DNA from: Candidatus Hydrogenedentota bacterium
Lineage (GTDB): Bacteria > Hydrogenedentota > Hydrogenedentia > Hydrogenedentiales > GCA-2746185
Length of the DNA: 5,468 bases
Assembly (NCBI GenBank): GCA_012965445.1
Contig: DTSJ01000297.1
Span: forward strand, 1 to 5,468
Reading direction: 5' to 3'
Below are positions 1 through 5,468 of this stretch, in pieces. Under the pieces are notes generated by a model that was given only the letters and a program-made list of their open reading frames with translations, was not told the DNA's origin and did no database searches. Both the position numbers and the translations under genes were made by a program. Numbering within the stretch: position 1 is the first letter of the stretch; the number at the start of each line of letters is the position of its first letter.

Positions 1-24
1 ATCGAGAATCTGTAGTAAATTCAT
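1..24 (-). CDS. Possible N-terminal fragment of a leftward gene (cut by window edge)
   Basis: Reading leftward from an ATG at 24-22, eight open codons (MNLLQILD) run off the window. A purine-rich GGGGGA lies about seven bases upstream of the ATG on the minus strand, in the right place for a ribosome binding site. It would be divergent from the FHA gene at 132. Eight residues are far too few to name a product, and a chance open stretch is possible. Confidence 0.3.
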
Positions 25-131
25 TGCGGTTTCCCCCGAACTGAATACCCTGAATATAACATCAGGTGTCGTAATTCGCAAGCACTAATTTTACTCGCGT
101 CGCGGAGTTTAGAAGGATTTGAAGACAGAAT

Positions 132-425
132 ATGCAGTACGCACTGGCCATGTTAGAGAGTGGCACTGAAATTCAACGCTGGCCCATTGATATCGATGAG
201 GTGATCATCGGGCGTTCAGACAAGGCGAATGTTGTGATCGAGGGCGGGTCGATATCGCGTCGGCATGCTCGTCTGTGGGTGGAGGATGGCATTGTGGCTG
301 CTGAGGATCTTGGTTCGCGAAACGGGATCAAGATAAACGGCGTGCGTACGCGGAGCGGGAGCCTGCAGGACGGCGATCAGATGGAGGTGGGTAAACACTT
401 CTTCGTGGTGACGGCACTGCGCTGA
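132..425 (+). CDS. FHA-domain protein, 97 aa (likely surviving N-terminus of a decayed sensor kinase)
   Basis: This ORF is almost exactly one forkhead-associated domain, a fold that binds phosphothreonine peptides and mediates Ser/Thr-kinase-dependent protein contacts. The hallmarks appear in order: the GRS near residues 27-29, SISRRHARL around 40-48 (the Ser and Arg/His that shape the phosphopeptide pocket), DLGSRNGIKING around 59-70, and the closing L.DGD...VG strand region around 78-87. No signal peptide or membrane segment is visible. The start is the only usable one: an in-frame TGA lies at 120-122. The best Shine-Dalgarno-like element, AAGGA at 113-117, is about 14 bases from the ATG, which is long. 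The ORF stops at 425 exactly where a GAF-like sequence begins in another frame. The stop is therefore probably a frameshift product, and the ancestral protein was longer. It may still make a free-standing FHA protein, since the domain itself is undamaged. Confidence 0.82.
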   Translation: MQYALAMLESGTEIQRWPIDIDEVIIGRSDKANVVIEGGSISRRHARLWVEDGIVAAEDLGSRNGIKINGVRTRSGSLQDGDQMEVGKHFFVVTALR

Positions 426-810
426 ATACGACGATAGTTGACCACGCATTTCGTGAGCGGAAACCGGTTATTGTGGGAGACGTATCAGAATTACCGACGG
501 TATCTTCCGATGCTGAGGCGAAGTCGGGTGTGCACGGTTAGGGTGACGACTGAAAGCAAGACGGACGGCTGCTATTTGGTCATCAGGGACGACGGGGATG
601 GGTTGTCGCCTGTGCAATGCGAGAGCCTGACTGGCAATGTGGTAGATAATGTCGGTCTTGGCATGAACGGAGTGATGATTGCGCATGCTTTTTCGGTCGT
701 TAAACCGCATCAGGGTACGATGAATGTGAGAAGCGAAGAAGGGGGCGGGGACGACTTTTACGGTAAAACTGCCTCAGCAGGAGAGCGCAGTGCCTAATTC
801 GGGGTCGTAA
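426..810 (+). pseudogene. Frameshifted remnant of GAF and histidine-kinase ATPase domains, downstream of the FHA ORF
   Basis: Three frames each hold part of one signalling protein. About 425-538, in a frame shifted from the FHA ORF, encodes TTIVDHAFRERKPVIVGD and onward, like the start of a GAF domain, and ends at TAG 539-541. From about 525 to 750, back in the FHA frame, comes a histidine-kinase ATPase domain: VIRDDGDGL (G1 box, DxGxG, first Asp codon at 588) and VGLGMNGV followed by HQGTMNVRSEEGGG (G2 region). From 751 to TAA 808-810, in the third frame, the usual kinase C-terminus continues as TTFTVKLP. The second half of GAF, the phospho-acceptor H-box helix, the N-box and the F-box are missing, so internal deletions as well as frameshifts are implied. 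A 119-codon ORF with a TTG start (438-797) is open through this region but crosses the last frameshift, and its final residues look unlike any kinase. The last 17 bases overlap the convergent nucleotidyltransferase gene. I infer a dead FHA-GAF-histidine kinase; sequencing error could explain single indels but not the missing boxes. Confidence 0.68.
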
Positions 811-2152
811 TCGGCCAACGTTTCTGGACGAAGTCCAGGGCAGCATCGCGCTGGTCAATTTCTCCCTCCAGCTGTGCATCTTCGAGTGCGGTAAGGATTT
901 CCTTAAACAGGGGGCCGGGGACGTATCCGAGTTCGATGAGGTCGTTTCCCGTGAGCAATGGTTCGGGGTGTACATCCTCTGGCGGCATGTTCTCGGAGTA
1001 ATCTTTGAGCCAGGCGTACGTTGAGAGATCGCCGTGGCTTGCCAGACAGTCCACGCGCATTAGCTTAAGCAGCTCGTCGAAACCTTCCTCACGCACGAGG
1101 CGCTTTCGTTTGCTTTCACGCATGTCTGGAGCGACACCAATGCGCATGTGCTGCGCCACGAGCCAGGTGATGCGATCGGTGTGATCGTTTGAGAGATGGA
1201 GGCGATTGCAGATCGAATCGGTCATACTTGCGCCGACCTTCTCGTGCTGGTTGAATCGAATCCGGTCTTCGAAGGTTTGTGTTACTGGTTTTCCGATGTC
1301 GTGGAGGAGTGCTGCCATTGCGAGTGTAAAAGTGGGTGACTCGAGATGATCGAGGAGAAGCAGGGTGTGGGTAAATACGTCGCCTTCCGGGTGATACTCG
1401 GGCGGCTGCTGGCAGTCTACGGTAGCGATGAGTTCGGGGAGGAACGCGGCAAGGAGGCCGGTATCGAGTAGGATCTGGAACGCTTGGGATGCGCGGGGCT
1501 GGGTAAGAATCCGTTCGAGTTCGTTGCGGATGCGTTCTGCGCTGATCCCTTTCAGGAGCGATGCCTGTGTGCACAACGCAGCATAGGTGTCTGCCTCTAT
1601 TTCGAAGTCTAATTGTGAGGTGAATCGTACCGCGCGGAGCAACCGAAGGTGGTCTTCGCCGAATCGAGTTTCGGGGTCACCGACTGCGCGAATGCATCTG
1701 TTGCTCAAATCCGACTGACCATTCACGTAGTCGATGATTTCGTTCGTCTCTGGATTCATGAAGAGGGCGTTGACGGTGAAATCGCGGCGTTCGGCATCGT
1801 GTTGTGCGTCGCAGAATTCGACGGAATCGGGTCGGCGTCCGTCGGAATACTTACCATCTGAGCGAAAAGTGGCTACTTCGTACTGAACGTCGTTGAGAAC
1901 CACGATCTGTACTCCGAAGACTCCTCCGACGGAAATGCAGTTTGGGAACAACTGGGCGACTTGATCCGGTGTGGCTGATGTTGCGATGTCGTAATCTTTT
2001 GGATGGACTTTTAGGAGCGTGTCGCGCACACATCCTCCGGCGAGGAGGGCTTCGAAACCTGCTTCGCCCAGAATTCTGCAAATACTATTGGCACCTTCGC
2101 GCATTAGAATCCCCTTTGGAACGCTAGTTAGCCCCTGATCGACCTTGGACAT
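794..2152 (-). CDS. CCA tRNA nucleotidyltransferase / poly(A) polymerase family protein with HD domain
   Basis: A class II nucleotidyltransferase of 452 residues, the normal size for the bacterial family that adds or repairs the 3' CCA of tRNA, or adds poly(A) tails, in the cytoplasm. The head domain shows GGCVRD (39-44), the metal-binding DYD (53-55), YEVATFRSDG with YSDGRRPDSVEF (91-113), and RRDFTVNAL (122-130). The RNA-binding neck shows LRLLRAVRF (169-177) and AERIRNELERIL (205-216). A C-terminal HD phosphohydrolase-type domain follows, with H262, HDIGKP (284-289) and NQHE (301-304), as in many CCA enzymes that also have phosphatase activity. CCA addition is more likely than poly(A) synthesis, but the sequence alone does not settle it, so no symbol is given. 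The first ATG (2152) has no clear ribosome site. An internal ATG at 2104 (residue 17) has AAAGGGG six bases upstream and leaves a family-typical N-terminus, so the protein may be 436 residues. It lies 72 bp downstream of the DUF2339 gene, on the same strand. Confidence 0.93.
   Translation of the reverse strand: MSKVDQGLTSVPKGILMREGANSICRILGEAGFEALLAGGCVRDTLLKVHPKDYDIATSATPDQVAQLFPNCISVGGVFGVQIVVLNDVQYEVATFRSDGKYSDGRRPDSVEFCDAQHDAERRDFTVNALFMNPETNEIIDYVNGQSDLSNRCIRAVGDPETRFGEDHLRLLRAVRFTSQLDFEIEADTYAALCTQASLLKGISAERIRNELERILTQPRASQAFQILLDTGLLAAFLPELIATVDCQQPPEYHPEGDVFTHTLLLLDHLESPTFTLAMAALLHDIGKPVTQTFEDRIRFNQHEKVGASMTDSICNRLHLSNDHTDRITWLVAQHMRIGVAPDMRESKRKRLVREEGFDELLKLMRVDCLASHGDLSTYAWLKDYSENMPPEDVHPEPLLTGNDLIELGYVPGPLFKEILTALEDAQLEGEIDQRDAALDFVQKRWPITTPN
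2111..2117 (-). promoter_or_regulatory. Shine-Dalgarno-like site for an alternative start of the nucleotidyltransferase
   Basis: The minus strand reads AAAGGGG six bases before an in-frame ATG at 2104-2102. The upstream ATG at 2152 lacks any comparable purine-rich element. This favours translation from 2104 (436 residues, beginning MREGANSICRIL), although the sequence between the two ATGs is also open. Confidence 0.4.
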
Positions 2153-2156
2153 TTGG

Positions 2157-2165
2157 TGTGGATAA
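2157..2165 (-). promoter_or_regulatory. Perfect consensus DnaA-box-like 9-mer
   Basis: The minus strand reads TTATCCACA, identical to the strongest E. coli DnaA box. It sits four bases upstream of the first ATG of the nucleotidyltransferase gene, or 52 bases upstream of the alternative ATG at 2104, in the gap behind the DUF2339 gene. A single box can be a DnaA regulatory site. It is not an origin by itself: I see no cluster of boxes and no dnaA or dnaN neighbour. A chance match is quite possible. Confidence 0.25.
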
Positions 2166-2224
2166 CTTGCCCGGCTTACGGGGCTATTCTCCCATGTCAG
2201 TGTCTTTGGTCCGGTTTAAGTTAT

Positions 2225-4810
2225 TTAGTCGGCCGTTTTTTGGATCCGCCTTCGACTGTAGCCCCATGAAATCAGAAAAATAGTAAGGGTAACGGTTGCG
2301 AAGACAACCAGTTTCAATACGGGTGCGAGATTTGACAGGTCGTAGAGGTACAATCGAACGAAGACACAGAATATGGTGAAGAGTGCCCCGAAGCGAAACC
2401 GAGCTGATCGGAATACGACTCCGAATACGAGGAGACCTACGCCTAAAGCCATCAGGTTTAAACTGAAGTTTTCTGGTTCTGCCCAATGCCGGAGTCCCAG
2501 TATTCCGAATAAGACGGTGACGGTGACGAGCAAAAGGTGAAACGACTGGGTGAGTCTGGAGAGATTTTGCATTCGACATTCCCACTGATTGAGTAGTCGT
2601 TCGCTGAAAGCGATACACAAAATGAGTGCTATCAGTATGCCGACGAACTGGGGATGATTGGTGTTTGGCGCGAATATATCGAGGGCACGAATGTAGAAAT
2701 TCAGACAGCCTATTGCTAGCGCGGTGATTGCTGCAATGCGCAGACCCATGAGCAATGAATATGTACCGACGGCCATGAGGATGAGACCCAGAGCGGTCTG
2801 GCCGAGGGAAGCGAGCTCTGTCGAGTTGACGCGCTCGAAGAGGGTTGTAAGGATCAGTGTTGCTGCTACGAAGGGAATTGAGGAGAGTAAGCCGTGTTCC
2901 CAGGGTGTACCTTCCTCGATGCGTCGAAGATATCGTTCCCAGAAGTAGCTGGCGAGAAACGAGACCAGGGCGAGCGTCGTGGAGAGTTCGACGAAATAGG
3001 ATTGCGTCATAAAACCGTCTTTGTCCGTCATCCAGAAAAAGTGAAAGGAAACGTGTGTGCTTGCGAGGATGAGGACACTGGACAGCTGCATTTGTGGTGT
3101 GCGGAGGAGGATTCCGGTGAGGGCGAAGGCTAGGCCCTCTGCGGCGAGTATAAAGGGTAGGCGGGGATCATTTGCGAGGTCGACAATGGTCATCGCAGTG
3201 AGGATGAGTGCGCCAGCAGTCGTGTTTACGACTGCCATGACACTGGGCGACCAGTTCCATCGACGGTTTGCGAGAAACCAATGGCTTTCCTGGTGGTAGA
3301 GGGTTTGGGGGTGGGTTGCGATGCGATTGTCGTAGTACCACGCAATGAGTGTGAACAGGGTGACCACGGACAAGCTGGAAATCCACTTTACGGGGATGGC
3401 GTAATCTTCGATAATAACAGTTTCTGCAAGATTGAGAATCGCCATGCTCCCTGCAAATATCGTTGCGAGCAGAAAGACGTGGAGCGTTTTTAAGACAGTG
3501 AACGGGAAGCGTCTGTAGACGAGTGCAAGTGTGAGGCATTCGAGGCCGAACCCGACCAAAACCCATTCAATGGCGAGAACCGTATACAAGGCGAGGGAAG
3601 CGAGAATTGTTACGATGCAGAGGAAAAGCTGCATGATACTACTGTTTTTTGCACCGTAGGATTGTGCTGCAATCGTGAGCAGGACCATGAGTGCTGCCAT
3701 GGTTCCCCAGTATGCGGTCTGGTAATCCGGAAAGTAGTCCTGCATAAGATACCATGTGAGGAAAAAATATGCGCCGGAATTGATTCCACCGAAATACAGC
3801 AGATTTTTGCTGTCGGGTTCGCATTTCCTGAGGTGTCCGATACATGCGATGGAGTAGGCTAAAAAGATAAGTGTTAAAAAGGCGACCGAGTACCGTTGGA
3901 AATCATTTCCCTGAAAGTCGAGGTATGGGGGATCATATACGAAAAAGTAGGTATAGGTTGAGTAGGTCGCGACGACGGAGATCCATGAGACGATCATTCT
4001 GGTGTGGTGAAACTGAAGGAACATTGCCATGAGCGCTACGAGGGTGCAGGTCATGGATGCGTATGTAACTTCAAGGAGGCTGATTTCCTGGTTTAGCGAG
4101 AGGACAACGGTATAGTAGGTGAGAATGAAGGTGATGCCGGTGGTGGTTTCGCTTTTTGAGAAGAACAGGAGGAATCCGATGAAGACGAGTGCGGCTATGG
4201 TGGATGGAACGGCCCAAATCGTATTTTCGAAGAGCCGGGTTTCTGGAATAAAAAATACGGCGTAGGTTGTGAAGTATAGTGTGGCAAGTCCGGTTCCCAT
4301 TAGGGCATTTGAGAACAGGGTGGGGGTTCGAATGAGGCGGAGTCCGTAGAGTACAAAACTGACGGATACGAGATATCCGATCGATACTTTGTAGACAGCC
4401 TCGATGCTTTCGTCGCGAATTCCCAATACCAGGACGGTCATGAACAATATTACGGCACCGCGGGGCAGCCAGATGCTTCCGATGCGCGATTCGAGTGTCT
4501 CGCCTTTCTGAACACCCAGGAAGTGCTCCATGCCTTCTCTCATTCCATCGACCAGATCATGAGCGTTGTGTCTGCCTGAGAGTTCGAGTTGATCGGGATT
4601 TTCAGGTTCCTCTTCTGTCGTCTCGGTGGTGCTTTCGGTTGGTTTATCCATCAGGACTTCGACGAGCACGGACAGTTCTTTGACTTGGGCTTCGAGTTCG
4701 CCGATTCTTGATTGTTCTTCTTCTGGCGACATTGGGGGGGTCGCCGGGGATTTTGGTAAATCGTCGGGGGTTGGAGTCGGATCTTGTGAGGTAGGTTTGT
4801 CTTTGTTCAT
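2225..4810 (-). CDS. DUF2339 polytopic membrane protein, 861 aa
   Basis: A very hydrophobic protein of the DUF2339 family (predicted bacterial inner-membrane proteins of unknown function). Residues 1-30 are Pro/Thr/Ser/Asp-rich and probably disordered. Residues about 30-54 (EEEQSRIGELEAQVKELSVL) form a short predicted coiled coil, followed by an acidic Thr/Glu linker to about 75. The family entry motif ETLESRIGSIWLPRGAVI lies at about 104-121, where a soluble segment leads into the first membrane helix. From there to residue 850 more than twenty hydrophobic segments alternate with short polar loops, ending in FVRLYLYDL (817-825), a final helix and a basic tail (YSRRRIQK). This matches the usual family layout of an N-terminal coiled coil plus a long membrane array. 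No catalytic motif is visible. The ATG at 4810 has no obvious Shine-Dalgarno sequence. The gene is divergent from the miniprotein/hemE unit and lies upstream of the nucleotidyltransferase, with which it may be co-transcribed. Family assignment is good; function is unknown. Confidence 0.86.
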   Translation of the reverse strand: MNKDKPTSQDPTPTPDDLPKSPATPPMSPEEEQSRIGELEAQVKELSVLVEVLMDKPTESTTETTEEEPENPDQLELSGRHNAHDLVDGMREGMEHFLGVQKGETLESRIGSIWLPRGAVILFMTVLVLGIRDESIEAVYKVSIGYLVSVSFVLYGLRLIRTPTLFSNALMGTGLATLYFTTYAVFFIPETRLFENTIWAVPSTIAALVFIGFLLFFSKSETTTGITFILTYYTVVLSLNQEISLLEVTYASMTCTLVALMAMFLQFHHTRMIVSWISVVATYSTYTYFFVYDPPYLDFQGNDFQRYSVAFLTLIFLAYSIACIGHLRKCEPDSKNLLYFGGINSGAYFFLTWYLMQDYFPDYQTAYWGTMAALMVLLTIAAQSYGAKNSSIMQLFLCIVTILASLALYTVLAIEWVLVGFGLECLTLALVYRRFPFTVLKTLHVFLLATIFAGSMAILNLAETVIIEDYAIPVKWISSLSVVTLFTLIAWYYDNRIATHPQTLYHQESHWFLANRRWNWSPSVMAVVNTTAGALILTAMTIVDLANDPRLPFILAAEGLAFALTGILLRTPQMQLSSVLILASTHVSFHFFWMTDKDGFMTQSYFVELSTTLALVSFLASYFWERYLRRIEEGTPWEHGLLSSIPFVAATLILTTLFERVNSTELASLGQTALGLILMAVGTYSLLMGLRIAAITALAIGCLNFYIRALDIFAPNTNHPQFVGILIALILCIAFSERLLNQWECRMQNLSRLTQSFHLLLVTVTVLFGILGLRHWAEPENFSLNLMALGVGLLVFGVVFRSARFRFGALFTIFCVFVRLYLYDLSNLAPVLKLVVFATVTLTIFLISWGYSRRRIQKTAD

Positions 4811-4886
4811 AGCATCGGAATCTGCGACTCAGGCTGTGAATCCAGAGTAACGCAAACATGGCGGGTTTTTCTAGTTGCTACGATCT

Positions 4887-4915
4887 TTGAATTGAATCGA
4901 TGCGGCGGGTATACT
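4887..4915 (+). promoter_or_regulatory. Sigma-70-like promoter for the miniprotein-hemE unit
   Basis: A -35 TTGAAT at 4887-4892 (four of six consensus bases) and a -10 TATACT at 4910-4915 (five of six) are separated by exactly 17 bases. Transcription would start near 4922, leaving a leader of roughly 38 bases before the ATG at 4960. The position, in a divergent intergenic gap and pointing at the rightward genes, supports the call. The match is by eye. Confidence 0.5.
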
Positions 4916-4944
4916 TCTTTGGTCGATAGCGTGGGGTCACCGAT

Positions 4945-4949
4945 AAGGA
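4945..4949 (+). promoter_or_regulatory. Ribosome binding site of the miniprotein
   Basis: AAGGA lies ten bases before the ATG at 4960. The spacing is a little long but within the usable range, and it supports translation of the short ORF, which would otherwise rest on its open frame alone. Confidence 0.42.
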
Positions 4950-4959
4950 TTCTCTGGAT

Positions 4960-5115
4960 ATGCATAATATTGCCAGAGTAGTGATGTTGGCTGGTGTTGG
5001 CGGCGCGGGATTGACTTACCTTGGGCGGCTCAACGCGATGCCGTTGATGTATTGGGGCGGCCTTGCGGCTATTGGAGGCGTGTTGACCGTTCTAACGCGA
5101 CGTGCTGCTGATTAA
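4960..5115 (+). CDS. Small hypothetical membrane protein, 51 aa
   Basis: An open frame of 51 codons (starting MHNIARVVMLAGVGGAG, ending TRRAAD) lies between a good promoter and hemE. Two hydrophobic, Gly/Ala-rich segments, about residues 4-22 and 28-46, are separated by a short polar turn (GRLNA), and the protein ends in a basic tail. This suggests a two-helix hairpin in the membrane with the Arg-Arg end cytoplasmic. The first segment has a GVGGAG run that allows close helix packing. No known family is recognised. It ends 36 bases before hemE on the same strand, so the two are probably co-transcribed. An AAGGA site upstream supports translation. It could still be a chance ORF, but its hydrophobic pattern and position argue against that. 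Confidence 0.6.
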   Translation: MHNIARVVMLAGVGGAGLTYLGRLNAMPLMYWGGLAAIGGVLTVLTRRAAD

Positions 5116-5151
5116 GTGCGAGACAACCCCCATGATTGAGCCGCCGATTAA

Positions 5152-5468
5152 ATGAAACCAGCTTTCCAGAATGACCTGTTTATGCGTGCCGCGCGAGGTG
5201 AATCGACGGAGCGTCCTCCGGTGTGGATGATGCGTCAGGCTGGTCGAACAGATCCGGCCTATAATAAGCTCAAAGAGGAAGTTAATCAGCCTCTCGAAGA
5301 TCTATTTCGCGATCCGGAGACGGCTGCAAAGATATCCCTTTTGCCGAAACGACTTGGCATTGATGCGATTATCTATTTTCAAGATATTCTCACGCCACTG
5401 GCTCCGATGGGTTGTGAGTTTGTGTTTCGGCCGGGGCCGATCACTGAAACTCCGATTCGCAGTCGCTC
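5152..5468 (+). CDS. hemE: Uroporphyrinogen decarboxylase, N-terminal part (runs off window)
   Basis: The first 105 codons of UroD, the cytoplasmic enzyme that removes four acetate carboxyls from uroporphyrinogen III to give coproporphyrinogen III in haem synthesis. The family signature PVWMMRQAGR (residues 23-32) supplies the substrate-binding arginines. GIDAIIYFQDIL (69-80) carries the conserved active-site aspartate at 78 and is followed by PLAPMG. About a third of a normal 340-350 residue protein is present; the rest lies beyond the right edge. The start is firm because a TAA stop immediately precedes the ATG in the same frame. There is no strong Shine-Dalgarno sequence: only GAG about 11 bases upstream, so translation may lean on upstream reading. 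One variation is the AGRTDPAY sequence, where most bacterial enzymes have AGRYxPEY. The active-site residues visible here are intact, so I expect a working enzyme. Confidence 0.95.
   Translation, partial: MKPAFQNDLFMRAARGESTERPPVWMMRQAGRTDPAYNKLKEEVNQPLEDLFRDPETAAKISLLPKRLGIDAIIYFQDILTPLAPMGCEFVFRPGPITETPIRSR

Noticed and set aside
31..60. Possible promoter for the FHA gene with TATAAC at 55-60
   Set aside because: The -10 is good, but no acceptable -35 sits at the proper distance. The same AT-rich stretch also resembles a -10 on the other strand.
438..797. 119-codon TTG-start ORF as a genuine intact protein
   Set aside because: It contains kinase G1/G2 boxes but begins opposite GAF-coding sequence in another frame and leaves the kinase frame at 750. 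It is treated as part of the pseudogene.
1649..1861. 70-codon rightward ORF inside the nucleotidyltransferase gene
   Set aside because: It lies opposite a strongly conserved coding region and has no recognisable domain or ribosome site, so it is a shadow frame.
2169..2184. GC-rich hairpin (CCCG/CGGG with a five-base loop) between the two leftward genes
   Set aside because: The stem is only four to five pairs with a bulge and no T-run follows, so it is not a credible intrinsic terminator.
3168..3566. 132-codon leftward ORF within the DUF2339 gene
   Set aside because: It is an overlapping frame on the same strand, rich in Arg, His and Pro and lacking any domain, typical of an out-of-frame shadow.
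4841..4959. Inverted repeat ATCCAGAG / CTCTGGAT on either side of the divergent promoter region
   Set aside because: Eight bases with arms over 100 bp apart is within chance expectation, and no further symmetry extends it.

Overview
The window looks like a chromosomal stretch from an uncultured, probably Gram-negative bacterium. By eye the GC content is close to half. The mix of an FHA/histidine-kinase remnant, a long DUF2339 membrane protein, an HD-type tRNA nucleotidyltransferase and a hemE with an AGRTDPAY variant hints at a planctomycete-like or related deep lineage. That placement is only an inference. There are no mobile elements, CRISPR arrays or RNA genes that I can support.

Layout: bases 1-24 may hold the first eight codons of a leftward gene cut by the window edge. 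Bases 132-810 read rightward. An intact 97-residue FHA-domain ORF is followed by the remains of a GAF domain and a histidine-kinase ATPase domain, spread over three reading frames. This is best explained as a decayed FHA-GAF-histidine kinase whose FHA domain is still open. Its last codons overlap, tail to tail, the end of a leftward CCA tRNA nucleotidyltransferase / poly(A) polymerase family gene (794-2152). Upstream of that gene on the same strand, 72 bp away, is an 861-residue polytopic DUF2339 membrane protein (2225-4810). The two leftward genes could form one transcription unit.

A divergent intergenic region (4811-4959) carries a good sigma-70-like promoter pointing right. It is followed by a 51-codon membrane miniprotein (4960-5115) and the start of hemE, uroporphyrinogen decarboxylase (5152 to the window end), which probably share that promoter.

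The genes do not form an obvious single pathway: signalling remnant, tRNA 3'-end maturation, envelope protein and haem synthesis. I found no convincing new multi-gene system. The points most worth a second look are the multi-frame decay of the FHA-GAF-kinase gene, a perfect DnaA-box-like 9-mer just upstream of the nucleotidyltransferase gene, and the promoter plus miniprotein ahead of hemE.
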